Below are positions 43,329-52,681 of a stretch of 64,000 bases of DNA, one piece after another. A model generated the notes under the pieces. It did not search any database, was not told the origin of the DNA, and saw nothing but the letters and a program-made list of their open reading frames with translations. Both the position numbers and the translations under genes were made by a program. Source of the stretch: Thermosinus carboxydivorans Nor1. Its GTDB lineage: Bacteria > Bacillota > Negativicutes > Sporomusales > Thermosinaceae. The stretch spans positions 202,001 through 266,000 of the forward strand of contig NZ_AAWL01000001.1 of the NCBI RefSeq assembly GCF_000169155.1. The letters run 5' to 3'. How positions within the stretch are numbered: position 1 is the first letter of the stretch; each line of letters begins with the position of its first letter.

Positions 43329-44711
43329 TTACATTCTCCCGTAAATGTCCTCGAACCGGACAATATCGTCCTCTTCCAGGTATTTCCCGTTCTGCACCTC
43401 GATCAGCTCGAGTGGGATGCGGCCCGGGTTTTCCAGGCGGTGCTTGGTCGACTGAGGCACAAACACGCTCTCGTTCTCATGCACCATCTGCTCAGTGTCG
43501 CCGATAGTCACTTTGGCCGTGCCGCCGATCACGATCCAGTGCTCGCTGCGGTGGTAGTGCATCTGCAGGCTGAGGCGGTGGCCGGGGTTGACGACAATTT
43601 TCTTCAGTTTGTAGCCGGGCCCCTCGCCCAGCACGGTGTAGCTGCCCCACGGCCGGTAGACGGTGGTATGTTCCTGGGCCTCGCGCCGCCCCCGGGCCTT
43701 GAGCTCGGCCACCAGGTCCTTGACTTTCTGCGACTCGCCTTTTTTGGCGACAAGGATAACGTCATCGGTTTCGACCACCAGCACGTCCTCCAGGCCGATG
43801 CCGGCAATCAGCCGGCTGTGCCCCATGAGCAGCGAACTTGCGCAGTCCAGCGCCAGACAGTCGCCCTTCACGGCGTTGCCGTCGGCGTCCTTGTCCAGGA
43901 CCTCGTAAATGGCGTCCCAGGAGCCGATGTCGTTCCAGTAGCCGGTAAAAGGGATGACCGCCACTTTCTTGGACTTTTCCGCCACCGCATAGTCGATGGA
44001 AATATCGGGCATGTCGGCAAAGTGCGCCAACACCTCGCCAAACGGGCGCGCCGCCAGCTCGTATACATCCGGCTGACAGGCCTTCAGCTCGTCCATTAGA
44101 CAGCCGACGGTAAAGGCGAACATGCCGGAGTTCCAGTAGTAGTTGCCTGCGGCCAGATACTTTTCCGCCGTGGCTTTATCCGGTTTTTCCTTGAACGAGT
44201 CTACTACAAACCCTGCGCCGAGCTTGGCTCCGGCCTGGATGTAGCCATAGCCTGTTTCCGGCTTGTCCGGCTTTACGCCGAACGTCACGATGCGCCCGGC
44301 CGCCGCCAGCTCGGCCGCCTGCCGGACGCTCCGGCCAAAGATTTCGACCGGCCGGACAATGTGGTCGGACGGCGTGACAAACAGCACCTCGTCCGGCTGC
44401 GCCCCCAGCTCGTCCGCACAATACCGCGCCGCCAGGGCGATCGCCGGCGCCGTGTTGCGTGCCGCCGGTTCCAGGACGACATGGGCGTCTGATGCACCAG
44501 CGGCCGCCAGCTCAGACCTAACATGATGGACATAGTCTTTATTAGTCACGACTACGATGTCGGCCGGCCTGGCCACCGCCAAAAACCGTTTGACCGTCAG
44601 CGCCAGCAGCGACATGCCGCCGTCCAGTTTCAAAAACTGCTTGGGGAAACCGGCACGAGACAAAGGAAACAGACGCGTTCCCCCGCCGCCTGCCAAGATG
44701 ATGACCTTCAT
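43329..44711 (-). CDS. manC: Mannose-1-phosphate guanylyltransferase / mannose-6-phosphate isomerase
   Basis: Bifunctional type II enzyme of 460 residues. The N-terminal nucleotidyltransferase has IILAGGGGTRLFPLSRAGFP, EPAARNTAPAIALAA, TPSDHIV and EKPDKATAEKYL; the C-terminal cupin isomerase has YRPWGSYTVL, PGHRLSLQMHYHRSEHWIVI and FVPQSTKHRLENPG. It makes GDP-mannose for the polysaccharide genes. Upstream of the phosphomannomutase gene on the same strand, separated by repeats. Confidence 0.95.
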   Translation of the reverse strand: MKVIILAGGGGTRLFPLSRAGFPKQFLKLDGGMSLLALTVKRFLAVARPADIVVVTNKDYVHHVRSELAAAGASDAHVVLEPAARNTAPAIALAARYCADELGAQPDEVLFVTPSDHIVRPVEIFGRSVRQAAELAAAGRIVTFGVKPDKPETGYGYIQAGAKLGAGFVVDSFKEKPDKATAEKYLAAGNYYWNSGMFAFTVGCLMDELKACQPDVYELAARPFGEVLAHFADMPDISIDYAVAEKSKKVAVIPFTGYWNDIGSWDAIYEVLDKDADGNAVKGDCLALDCASSLLMGHSRLIAGIGLEDVLVVETDDVILVAKKGESQKVKDLVAELKARGRREAQEHTTVYRPWGSYTVLGEGPGYKLKKIVVNPGHRLSLQMHYHRSEHWIVIGGTAKVTIGDTEQMVHENESVFVPQSTKHRLENPGRIPLELIEVQNGKYLEEDDIVRFEDIYGRM

Positions 44712-44830
44712 GCCTGCATTCCTCCTCCTTATCAGCTACATTTATTGCCAAAATTAGTATTTATAAACAAAAATTCGGGAAAAAACGTCCTTTTCCTTCC
44801 ACCCCAAAATTTTCTATAGCCCCGCACACC

Positions 44831-44858
44831 AAAAAAGACGGCATAAACACTGCCGTCT
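44831..44858 (-). terminator. Terminator of the alternative chaperone operon
   Basis: AGACGGCA (44836-44843) and TGCCGTCT (44851-44858) form an 8-bp stem; on the minus strand TTTTTT follows. It lies about 250 bp downstream of the J-like gene. Confidence 0.75.
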
Positions 44859-44879
44859 ACTCCTGAAAAGTGTAAAACC

Positions 44880-45013
44880 ACGAAGGACGCAAAGATAATC
44901 ATGCCAATAATTGGCACCACAAAAACATGAAAATAGTTATTCAACCGCGGAGAGCGCAGAGAGCGCGATTTCATCGCGCTAAAGTAAAAATACGCTCCGC
45001 GTCCTCTGTGGTT
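44880..45013. repeat. Dispersed repeat unit B+A (copy B4-A8)
   Basis: Part B contains CATGCCAATAATTGGCA and part A runs from AACCGCGGAGAGCGCAGAG (44943) to CCGCGTCCTCTGTGGTT (45013) with inner palindrome GCGCGATTTCATCGCGC. Same order and orientation as B1-A1. The rest of the 400-bp gap 44712-45112 holds a terminator and no gene. Confidence 0.87.
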
Positions 45014-45112
45014 CTATAATATAAATTCAAGCGCGACAGTTGTCGCGCGAGATTAGTTAAAATAATACAAGTTAGGGAAATACCGGTCTGGTTATTAGTA
45101 AATTGAAACAAA

Positions 45113-46444
45113 TTAGAAATAGAAGCTGCGGCGTTCATCACGGTTGAGGTTGGCGGTTTTTTCTTTTATAAGGTCTTGCCAGCGCTGCTCAAAATGCTTG
45201 TATAAGGCAGGATATTTTTTCTTGAGATATTTGACCCCGGCAGCATAATAACCGCCAATCCCGCCAAAATCCATCAGTGTTTCTTCCGCCTCATCAAGCA
45301 TGTTGTCTATTACATCGTCAATCTCTTCGTCAAAAAAGTCAAATTCTTCATTTAACCACCGCATCGCCAAACCAATAAGCGGCGGGAAAATTTTTCGATC
45401 ATGCTGAGCTAACTCGATTTCGCGCAGGAGGCTACTTATTGTTACCAAGCGCTGCGACAACTCTTTGCTCTCAGTATCGCTTTTGTCAGCAACCAGTGCC
45501 AGATCGATCAATATCTTCGCGGTGTCAAAATCGTTGTCGTTATAACATTTTTCGCTTTCTTTCCGCAAAATTGCGGCGATGCGGCTCAAATCTTCACGCG
45601 CGGAGAATGACTTAATAAACTTGCGCGCTTCTTTGGTAGCGCGTATCACTCGATCGCGCCAATCGACCGCGTCCGCCACCTGGATCCAGGCAACGTACAG
45701 TATTATGTCGTCCGGCGTCGGCGGTTTTTGTTCGCTAATTATCTTTTCAATCGTTACTATTAGATCGTCACCTTCACCAAGCGTTTCATATGCATCATAA
45801 AGCACATCCCACGCCGCGCACGCCTCTCGCGGATACGTTGCCAAAAACCGTTTGGCCTCAGCCAGCGCTTCGTCTTCCCACCTGGTCTGCACCAGCATTT
45901 TTATCAGGTCGCGCCATAAAGCGGGCAGCTCCTCGGGCTGGGCACGGCGGCGCATATAGTAAAACTGCCCGCACCCTTCTGCCAGCCGGCCGGTAGCAAA
46001 ATACGCATACGCCAAGGCGAGGCGGGCCCCCCGGTGATCAGGATCGATAGTCACCGCCCGCTTGAGCAAAGTTATGGCATTACGGGTAATTGTCGGCTTG
46101 CTGGTCGCCTCGCGCAGCAAGTCCTCGATCGTTTCCCCGTACCGGAGGAGGATGTCATGTTCCTTGCGCTTGGCCGGATCGCGCAGCGTTTCGTAGGCCG
46201 CACGGATTTTCTGAAACTCTTCCGGATGGGTTTCCGGCGGAAATTCTTTGGTTTTGGCAATGTAGGCGCGTTTGAGCGCTGCCGGATTGGCAGCGGCGTC
46301 AACGCCAAGCAGCGCGTAATAGTCCTCTACCTCGCGTTTGGCTTTTTTGCGGCGCCTAAGCTGGGGCTTGGTTTTTGATGCCGCCTTTCGTTCAATTTCT
46401 TCACCGTAACTTTCGTCCCAAAACAGGCTTTCTTGCCTCGCCAT
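45113..46444 (-). CDS. J-like co-chaperone lacking HPD
   Basis: 443 residues. Residues about 40-105 follow a J-domain (DYYALLGVDAAANPAALKRA, KIRAAYETLRDPAKRKEHD), but the loop that should read HPD is KEFPPETHPEEF, so the residues that stimulate Hsp70 ATPase are replaced. The rest is helical with TPR-like repeats (AITLLKRAVTIDPDHRGARL, ALAYAYFATGRLAEG). It begins 2 bp after the DnaK-like gene, so it is probably a dedicated partner of that Hsp70. It lacks the Gly/Phe and zinc regions of DnaJ. Confidence 0.82.
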   Translation of the reverse strand: MARQESLFWDESYGEEIERKAASKTKPQLRRRKKAKREVEDYYALLGVDAAANPAALKRAYIAKTKEFPPETHPEEFQKIRAAYETLRDPAKRKEHDILLRYGETIEDLLREATSKPTITRNAITLLKRAVTIDPDHRGARLALAYAYFATGRLAEGCGQFYYMRRRAQPEELPALWRDLIKMLVQTRWEDEALAEAKRFLATYPREACAAWDVLYDAYETLGEGDDLIVTIEKIISEQKPPTPDDIILYVAWIQVADAVDWRDRVIRATKEARKFIKSFSAREDLSRIAAILRKESEKCYNDNDFDTAKILIDLALVADKSDTESKELSQRLVTISSLLREIELAQHDRKIFPPLIGLAMRWLNEEFDFFDEEIDDVIDNMLDEAEETLMDFGGIGGYYAAGVKYLKKKYPALYKHFEQRWQDLIKEKTANLNRDERRSFYF

Positions 46445-46446
46445 TC

Positions 46447-48291
46447 TTATTCCTCCCGCAGCTCAAATTCAATGAGCGCATCGGTCACTTCGTCAATCAC
46501 CTGCTGCATTGCCTCAAGATCACCACTAGCATCGGTCTGCACCAGTTTCTCTTCCAGTTTCTTAAGTTTACGCTTGGTCAGCTCATCACAATCCCGGCTA
46601 AATACCTGCACCCGCAGAAGGAGCCGCTTAATTTGATGATGCAATTTATCATATGTGTATTCTGCCGGATCGTCGTAAAGCTCTTGTACCAAATCGTCAA
46701 AATCCTCGTCGTCCTCGTTATCGTCAGCGCCTGTCTCATTCTCAGCGGCCGTGGCCTGGTCATACAACGCCTGCAGCTTGTCCAAACTCTGGCGGAATGC
46801 TTCTTCCGAGTCGCGCTGCAGCGCATCGTGCACGGTCAGGCTGGCCTCTTTGCTATTTGCCACGCATTTGGCGGTAACCTCCAGGATACCATTGAGGTTA
46901 TAGCGATAGGTGACGTCTATTGGCTGGCTTTCTTCCCAGTTGGGGGGAATGCCCTTCAGGCGGAACTTGCCCAAAAAGTGGTTATGTTTAACTAACTTGT
47001 GTTCGCCTTGATAAATCTCAATCTCCGCTTCGGTCTGGCCCGGTGCGGCGGTGTAAAAGCGATGGGTCCGCGTCACCGGCACGGTGGTGTTGCGGGGAAT
47101 GATCGCGTGAAATACGCCACTGCGCTCTTCACCATTGTAATTGCCAACGACGGCAATGCCTAGCGAAAATGGTGCGACATCGGTAACAACCATGCCGCTG
47201 TCGGCTAGTATCCCTGCCTTAAGCCCGGCCTGCACCGCCGCCCCCAGCGCCACGGCTTCATCCGGATGAATATCGCAGCGCGGCTCCTTTTTGAAAAATT
47301 CAGTAATCAGCTCCCGCACCCGGGGAATACGAGTCGAACCGCCGACCAGCAGCACGTCGTGAATGTCGCCGGGAGTAAGGCCGGCATCGGCCAATACCTG
47401 CCGCACGCAGTCAATCGTTTCCGCCAGCAGGTCGTCGATGAGGGCGACAAACTCGCGGCGGGTTATGGTGGTCGACAGGCCGACCGGCTGATCATCTTTC
47501 ATGGTGACTAGCGGCAGGTGGATTTCGACTTTGTCGACGGTCGATAATTCTTTTTTAATGCGCTCGGCCTGTTCTTTGAGCAGGCTTTTGGCCCGCAAAT
47601 CCTTCATAGGGTTGACGCCATGAGCTTTACGAATTTTGTCGGCCAACCACTCGGCCAGCCGCCAGTCAAAATCCTCCCCGCCCAAATGGTTGTTGCCGGC
47701 CGAAGCCTTTACTTCCAAAATACCGCTCATCATTTCCACAATCGACACGTCAAACGTGCCGCCGCCCAGGTCATACACCAGGATGTGCTTATCTTCCTCC
47801 AGCCGCTCCAGGCCAAATGCCATGGCCGCCGCCGTCGGCTCGTTGATAATCCGCTCGACGATAAAGCCGGCCAGTTCACCGGCCTGTTTGGTCGCCCGGC
47901 GCTGTTCATCGGTAAAATAGGCCGGGACGGTGATGACCGCCTCTTTTTCGCCGGGTCCAAATTTAGCATCGACATAACTTTTGAGTTCACGCAAGATCAT
48001 TGCCGAGATTTCTTGGGGTAAAAACTGCTGCCCAGCCATGGTGACCGGCTCGGTCGAACCCATTTTGCGCTTAACGGCAGCGACGACCCGGTCAGGCATA
48101 GCAATCTGCGCCGCCCGGGCCGTTTCGCCGACATGCACTTTGCCGTCCAGGCCGATCATGACCACCGAGGGGATGATGCGCTGTCCCTGCGGCGATGGGA
48201 TAATCTCCGGTTTGCCATTATTAATGTAAGCAACCGCCGAGTTGGTTGTCCCCAGGTCAATGCCTACAATCGGTCGCGCATAACTAGTCAT
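46447..48291 (-). CDS. Hsp70/DnaK-like chaperone (second copy type)
   Basis: 614-residue Hsp70 with [51 protein letters not shown] and [16 protein letters not shown], so the ATPase domain is complete. The substrate domain is present, but the C-terminal lid is replaced by an acidic linker ([17 protein letters not shown]) and a charged helical end. The surrounding genes (GrpE-like, J-like) and the absence of hrcA suggest a specialised chaperone set rather than the housekeeping dnaK operon. It overlaps the GrpE-like gene by 8 bp. Confidence 0.92.
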   Translation of the reverse strand: MTSYARPIVGIDLGTTNSAVAYINNGKPEIIPSPQGQRIIPSVVMIGLDGKVHVGETARAAQIAMPDRVVAAVKRKMGSTEPVTMAGQQFLPQEISAMILRELKSYVDAKFGPGEKEAVITVPAYFTDEQRRATKQAGELAGFIVERIINEPTAAAMAFGLERLEEDKHILVYDLGGGTFDVSIVEMMSGILEVKASAGNNHLGGEDFDWRLAEWLADKIRKAHGVNPMKDLRAKSLLKEQAERIKKELSTVDKVEIHLPLVTMKDDQPVGLSTTITRREFVALIDDLLAETIDCVRQVLADAGLTPGDIHDVLLVGGSTRIPRVRELITEFFKKEPRCDIHPDEAVALGAAVQAGLKAGILADSGMVVTDVAPFSLGIAVVGNYNGEERSGVFHAIIPRNTTVPVTRTHRFYTAAPGQTEAEIEIYQGEHKLVKHNHFLGKFRLKGIPPNWEESQPIDVTYRYNLNGILEVTAKCVANSKEASLTVHDALQRDSEEAFRQSLDKLQALYDQATAAENETGADDNEDDEDFDDLVQELYDDPAEYTYDKLHHQIKRLLLRVQVFSRDCDELTKRKLKKLEEKLVQTDASGDLEAMQQVIDEVTDALIEFELREE

Positions 48292-48931
48292 GTGCCCTTT
48301 CTCCCTCCTGATAGGTAATTACTTCCGCCTTGCGCACCACCTGGCCGGCGCCGTCGCAAAACCCACGCCTGACGACCTCGGCCACTTCATATGGCACGGC
48401 ATTTTGCGTTGGCTGTTGGCGGCGGATGCTGCCGACCGCAATGGCTACCTCCGGATCAAATGTCTGGCCGGTGACGTTTAGCTCATAAAGGCCGACCGCC
48501 GCCAGCGCGGCCACCAGCCGCTCGGCCCAGGCCGCCAATAGGTCACGCCAGGCAGCAGCCGCTTCGCCGTTTAGTCCGGCGCAGGCCCGATCCAATTCGT
48601 CAAGTTGCTGCAATAATATATCAACTAAGTATTGCCGCTGCCAAACAAGTGACTGTACTGTTTCCTCCCGCACCACGGTTTCGGCCTGGGCGGCCGCCAG
48701 TGCTGCCAGGCGCTGGTCCACATCGGCCAGCCTGCCGGTTATTTCCTGGCTTGATTTATATTGCAACCGGGCCAGTTTGGCAAGTTGATCGCTTATATCC
48801 TGCCGCTTGTCGGCATCGGCTGACAACTGCTCGCTTAAATTGGTCAAAGCGTATTGGATCGCCGCTAATTGCCCCGCCAGTTGTTCGTACTGCACATCGT
48901 CTTTATTCTTACGCCAAAAAAATAAACCCAT
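48284..48931 (-). CDS. GrpE-like nucleotide exchange factor
   Basis: 215 residues from an ATG at 48931 with GGAAGG 6 nt upstream. The N-terminal two-thirds is a long coiled coil ([40 protein letters not shown]); the C-terminal part has [15 protein letters not shown] and [20 protein letters not shown], matching the beta domain of GrpE. It heads the operon with the DnaK-like and J-like genes. It is more divergent than housekeeping GrpE. Confidence 0.78.
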   Translation of the reverse strand: MGLFFWRKNKDDVQYEQLAGQLAAIQYALTNLSEQLSADADKRQDISDQLAKLARLQYKSSQEITGRLADVDQRLAALAAAQAETVVREETVQSLVWQRQYLVDILLQQLDELDRACAGLNGEAAAAWRDLLAAWAERLVAALAAVGLYELNVTGQTFDPEVAIAVGSIRRQQPTQNAVPYEVAEVVRRGFCDGAGQVVRKAEVITYQEGERAHD

Positions 48932-48967
48932 TGGCACCTTCCCTTCATTTCTTTCCTTAATTATAGC

Positions 48968-48997
48968 AAAAAACGGCACAATTCGCGCCGTTTTTTT
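48968..48997 (-). terminator. Terminator after the HEPN/MNT pair at 49 kb
   Basis: AAACGGCAC pairs with GCGCCGTTT (one mismatch) across AATTC, with runs of A and T on both sides. It lies 7 bp past the stop of the HEPN gene at 49004 and just upstream of the GrpE-like gene. The minus-strand transcript of the HEPN/MNT pair should end here. Confidence 0.7.
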
Positions 48998-49003
48998 GCT
49001 TTT

Positions 49004-49405
49004 TTACAATTTAAGAACCCGCTCCTGCATGCGCGCCAGCCAGTTTGCCAAAATCGCGCGGTAGGCCGGCAGACGGCTATGAATAGCCACTGCCAACGGC
49101 TCGTTGTAAGTATGAACCGTTAAATTGCGGTCATCGGCCATGAGCAGTGCGGTTTGGGCTTCTTCATCAGTCAAAATGCCTACTTCCCGGCAATGCCGGA
49201 TCACGCCTTTAGGTGACGCTACATCAACTCCTTCCAACGTAAACAGGTAGTCTTTAGCCGCCTTCCACACCGCTTCAAACGTAAATTCAAATCGTTGGAT
49301 GGCGGCATCGCGCTCAACAAGTGTCGGCTGCTCGATGGCCAGCGTTTCTTCAAGCCGCGTCAAGGTTCTGGCGGCTAATTCAAGCCGCTGGTGTATTCTC
49401 GCCAC
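49004..49405 (-). CDS. HEPN-type toxin of an MNT/HEPN pair (HI0074-like)
   Basis: 133 residues with AIQRFEFTFEAVWKAAKDYL and MADDRNLTVHTYN, where RNLTVH is the R-N-x3-H candidate site. Homologous to 17425-17823 and 56137-56550. Here the MNT gene comes first and overlaps by about 30 bp, the reverse order of the 17-kb pair. Confidence 0.85.
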   Translation of the reverse strand: MARIHQRLELAARTLTRLEETLAIEQPTLVERDAAIQRFEFTFEAVWKAAKDYLFTLEGVDVASPKGVIRHCREVGILTDEEAQTALLMADDRNLTVHTYNEPLAVAIHSRLPAYRAILANWLARMQERVLKL

Positions 49406-49701
49406 AGTATCCCTTCCTCTCTCACTTTAGCCGCCAGCTCAGGCGCCGACGCGGCTAGATCAACCAAATCCACACGGTACGGCACGGGCGCCTCGTCGAG
49501 CCTTTCGCGAGCACTAGCAAAAACACTGCGGGCCACGCGGCCATCGTGTTCAACCGCGATATCGATGTCCGACGACCGTCGCTCTTCGCCACGGGCCCAC
49601 GAACCGAACAGATAAATCCGCACCGGCTGGCCGGCAAAGCAATCGGTCACTATTTTTTTGACCATAGCCAATATTTGTTCCCTGGCATCGGTCTTGTCCA
49701 T
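49375..49701 (-). CDS. MNT-type nucleotidyltransferase antitoxin
   Basis: 108 residues from an ATG at 49701 with GGTTAGGA upstream. The nucleotidyltransferase motif is LFGSWARGEERRSSDIDIAV, with a later YRVDLVDL. The gene has a decayed near-identical paralogue at 55596-55744. It starts 26 bp downstream of the Uma2-type gene. Confidence 0.86.
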   Translation of the reverse strand: MDKTDAREQILAMVKKIVTDCFAGQPVRIYLFGSWARGEERRSSDIDIAVEHDGRVARSVFASARERLDEAPVPYRVDLVDLAASAPELAAKVREEGILWREYTSGLN

Positions 49702-49716
49702 TCCTAACCAACCTCT

Positions 49717-49745
49717 TTTCAAATAAATCAAGCCTGCCCCCTGTC
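49717..49745. repeat. Dispersed repeat E (copy E1)
   Basis: AAATAAATCAAGCCTGCCCC on the plus strand. The family consensus ATAAGTCAAGCCTGACCCC recurs at 55797, 59231, 60019 and 61322. Its reverse strand provides the final codons GQA and the TGA stop of the Uma2-type gene. Confidence 0.75.
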
Positions 49746-50330
49746 CCCGCTTTTTACAAACACATCCGCCAGCTCAATGACAAGCTCTGGAAATATCGTT
49801 GCCGCTAGTTTGTCTTCCTTGCCGTACATCTTATGCCGCCCGTAACGGCCATCTTCGCCTGCACAAAAGACCATGACCGTCTCGTCACCTGGATGGACAA
49901 TCCAGTATTCTTTCACGCCCGCTTGTTCGTATAGCTCTAGTTTTTCAGCCATATCCTTTTTCGCGGTACCAGGCGACACCACTTCCACGACCAAATCCGG
50001 TGCCCCTAGACAGCCCCGATCATCCAGCTTCGCCTGGTCACACACTACGACGATGTCCGGCTGCACCACATTGCTCGCCTCGTCCGGGTCCTCACCCGCC
50101 GCCGGCAACCGCACGTCAAACGGCGCGACATACACCTCACACGTTTTGTCGCGGAAATACGCATGCAGCGCGGCAAAAATATTGCCAACCAACATTTGAT
50201 GCCGCCGTGACGGCGCCGGCGTCATACTATAGGCCTCCCCGCCGATAAGTTCCCACCGCTCATTGTCATGCCACTTAAGATAATCGCGATACGTATAGCG
50301 CCGCTCAGGTTTTGGTGCCGCCAATGCCAT
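49728..50330 (-). CDS. Uma2-family putative endonuclease (DUF820)
   Basis: 200 residues from an ATG at 50330 with GGGGAG 6 nt upstream. The core TYRDYLKWHDNERWELIGGE, NVVQPDIVVVCDQ, APDLVVEVVSPGTAKKDM and EYWIVHPGDETVMVF is typical of the Uma2/DUF820 branch of PD-(D/E)XK proteins, with D (QPDIVVV) and E-x-V replacing E-x-K. The family is common in mobile and stress contexts; its function is unproven. The C-terminal SGDRGQA is encoded by repeat E1. Confidence 0.85.
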   Translation of the reverse strand: MALAAPKPERRYTYRDYLKWHDNERWELIGGEAYSMTPAPSRRHQMLVGNIFAALHAYFRDKTCEVYVAPFDVRLPAAGEDPDEASNVVQPDIVVVCDQAKLDDRGCLGAPDLVVEVVSPGTAKKDMAEKLELYEQAGVKEYWIVHPGDETVMVFCAGEDGRYGRHKMYGKEDKLAATIFPELVIELADVFVKSGDRGQA

Positions 50331-50410
50331 CCCCATCTCCCCTTTCGCGCACAATTACCTTAATTTTTATTATATCCTTTTATTCTGGGAAGTAGCAAAT
50401 GGTAAGTTGT

Positions 50411-50506
50411 GTGTCAGAGGGACGGTTCTGTGTCAGAGGGACGGTTCCGGTGACAATGGTAAAATTTACCATTGTCACCAGAACAGCCATGACAATGCTT
50501 GACACA
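50411..50506. repeat. GGGACGGTTC-type palindromic repeat (family C, copy 2)
   Basis: Two tandem GTGTCAGAGGGACGGTTC half-units, then an inverted core TGACAATGGTAAA / TTTACCATTGTCA, and a degraded right arm ending in TTGACACA. A further AGGGACGGTTT lies at about 50581. The 430-bp gap 50331-50661 contains this and no gene. Confidence 0.82.
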
Positions 50507-50661
50507 GAGAACTGATGAAAACGACGTCAGCCGCACAAACCAAGTTTTATGCTATACTCAAAGTTGCAGGAATAAGACCGAGGGACGGTTTGGAGATTAC
50601 TCCGTTGTTTGAGAACATGGTCTGATTGTCTTTGAGTACAGAGAACTGCTGCTAGACAGCG

Positions 50662-51525
50662 TACAATAAACTTCGCATATTTATCAGACAAGAGCTTTAT
50701 CAAAGAGGTATTTTAAAAGAACAAGATATCGGCTTTAAGCTGGAATGGGGCAGTGAACAAGCCGTTTTGGGACTACTGGACTTGATCGCCAACAGAGAGG
50801 GGATTGGCGATTTATTGGCCGAAGGTACTATGCGTGCCGGGGAAAAGATAAGTGGAGCCAGTTATTATGCCATGCATGTTAAAGGGTTGGAAATACCCAT
50901 GGCTGATCCGAGGGGTCGCTGGTCAACCTGGACTTTTGGCAATCTTACCAATATTCGCGGCGGCGACCACTTACGCAATCGTAATCCGGTCGAAAACTTG
51001 CGATTTAATTCCGAACCAAACCAGTATAAATATGAGAAATTTGGTCTGGGGGAGGACGTATTTAACAAGCTTGACATACCGCGCAATTTGAAGAACGAGA
51101 TTTTTGAAGGCGACAATGTTAATATCCCTAAAATGTCGAAATGGGCAGAAGATTTAATTTCTGTTTTCAATTCCGTCGGGATTTGTATAAGGCCGCCGGT
51201 CTTGCAAACAATTGGCCCTAAATATATCGCGCAACTTTTTTCTGCTTTAACGGGAATTGACACATCCGAAACAGAAGTCATGTTAGCCGGGGAAAGAACT
51301 TGGAACATGCAAAAGTTATTCAATCTAAGATGCGGGGAAAAACCGCAGCAGAGTGTTTACCCGGCAAGGTTTTACCATGAGCCTCTGCCTGGCGGTCCTT
51401 CTGCGGGGAGAAAACTTGATTATGATAAGGTGCAGGAGGTTCTGCAGGAATATTACCAAGCCAGAGGATGGACAAAAGATGGTGTACCTGCGGCCGAAAA
51501 GCTGAAAGAATTAAATCTTGGCTGA
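50662..51525 (+). pseudogene. Aldehyde:ferredoxin oxidoreductase C-terminal remnant
   Basis: The open frame reads ELYQRGILKEQDIGFKLEWG and on through MHVKGLEIPMADPRG, VFNSVGICIRPP and LAGERTWNMQKLFNLR, which is the C-terminal two-fifths of a tungsten/molybdenum AOR-family enzyme. The first 300 or so residues, including the cofactor and Fe-S binding N terminus, are missing, and an in-frame stop lies just upstream at 50653. The frame is clean to its end, so the truncation may be recent or a short product may be made from the TTG at 50767. It is not an active AOR. Confidence 0.85.
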
Positions 51526-51585
51526 TGGCAGCTAGCTTAGTTCTATAGCGATGCCGGAAATGTCGGTATGCTAGGGGAAGCAAAA

Positions 51586-52197
51586 ATGTATTGTATAGAC
51601 AAGGAGAGGATAAGAGTGCAATGTGCGTTATGCAAAGAAAAGAAATGCTACACCGGTCAAAATTGTACAAAACTGTCAATTGCGGATGTCGAGGCAGTTT
51701 ATGATGAACAAGACATGCGGTTAACGATCGCTGCTGCCGCTATCGAGGGCCGCCATTATATGCAGCTTTCCCGGCTCGAAGAAAGCGTCAAGTTTGCCCA
51801 GGAACTAGGCTGCAAAACCATTGGGGTAGCTTTTTGCATTGGTTTGGCCAATGAGGCCAAATATATTGTCAAGTATTTCCAAAAGTTTTTCACGGTCCAT
51901 TCGGTATGCTGCAAAGTATGCGGTATCGATAAGCAGCGGTTTGGTTTGGAACAAATTCAAGCCGACCGGTTTGAAGCCATGTGCAATCCCGCTATCCAGG
52001 CCAAAATACTCAACGACGCCGGTACCGAACTAAACTTCACCGTCGGCTTGTGCGTTGGCCATGACATGATCTTCAACCGCCACTCGGCGGCACCGGTATC
52101 GGCATTAGTAGCTAAGGACCGGTTGTTGTCCCATAATCCGCTTGGCGCCATTTATGCCGGTTATTGGCGCAACAAGCGTTTGGGCTTGGCAGATTGA
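51586..52197 (+). CDS. DUF1847 cysteine-rich metal-binding protein
   Basis: 203 residues from an ATG with GGGGAA 6 nt upstream. The N-terminal VQCALCKEKKCYTGQNC and later FCIGLANEAKYI, VHSVCCKVCGI, MCNPAIQAKILNDAG and GLCVGHDMIFNRHS show the many Cys of DUF1847 proteins, which are probable metal or Fe-S binders in anaerobes. Function unknown. It follows the AOR remnant on the same strand. Confidence 0.85.
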   Translation: MYCIDKERIRVQCALCKEKKCYTGQNCTKLSIADVEAVYDEQDMRLTIAAAAIEGRHYMQLSRLEESVKFAQELGCKTIGVAFCIGLANEAKYIVKYFQKFFTVHSVCCKVCGIDKQRFGLEQIQADRFEAMCNPAIQAKILNDAGTELNFTVGLCVGHDMIFNRHSAAPVSALVAKDRLLSHNPLGAIYAGYWRNKRLGLAD

Positions 52198-52206
52198 TAG
52201 GGCCGT

Positions 52207-52275
52207 GTGTCAGAGGGACGGTTCTGGTGACAATGGTAAATTTTACCATTGTCACCAGAACCGTCCCTCTGACAC
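52207..52275. repeat. GGGACGGTTC-type palindrome (family C, copy 3, perfect)
   Basis: A perfect 69-bp palindrome, 34-bp arms around a single central base, from GTGTCAGAGGGACGG to CCGTCCCTCTGACAC. The core TGACAATGGTAAA is shared with copy 2. It starts 10 bp after the DUF1847 stop codon. Confidence 0.93.
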
Positions 52276-52420
52276 CCCAAAAAAGACGGCACTGTTCGGC
52301 CGTCTCGCATATTTCCTGACCCTCTAGTTTGACCATAAGATTATTAAAATAAATACTCTTGCAGAGTACTAAATGACCCGATATAATGTAATTACAATAT
52401 AATTACATCGGGAGGTTAAT

Positions 52421-52681
52421 ATGGAAATCGATATAATCAGAATAGGTAATTCCAAAGGTATCCGCCTACCTGCCAGTTTGTTAAAACAATGCGGAATAGA
52501 CAAGAAGGTTGTAATTAAGGTGGACGGTAATAAAATCATACTGACACCTGCCCGCGCTCCTCGTCAGGGCTGGGAAGAAGCCTTTAAGAAAGCGGTCTCA
52601 AGAGTACATGAAGATGACCATGTTATTTATGATGACACAATAGACCTCGACATGCTGGAGGAGAAGTCTACCAATGTATGA
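52421..52681 (+). CDS. mazE: MazE/AbrB-type antitoxin
   Basis: 86 residues with the AbrB-fold DNA-binding N terminus IDIIRIGNSKGIRLPASLLK and a C-terminal acidic tail that would bind the toxin. Upstream TATAATTACATCGGGAGG shows a ribosome site. It overlaps the MazF gene by 8 bp. Probably autoregulated, as is usual for MazEF. Confidence 0.92.
   Translation: MEIDIIRIGNSKGIRLPASLLKQCGIDKKVVIKVDGNKIILTPARAPRQGWEEAFKKAVSRVHEDDHVIYDDTIDLDMLEEKSTNV

Noticed and set aside
52207-52275. Interpretation of the perfect palindrome as a plain terminator
   Set aside because: It is far longer than needed, has a one-base centre and recurs elsewhere with the same GGGACGGTTC arms, so a mobile repeat is the better reading.
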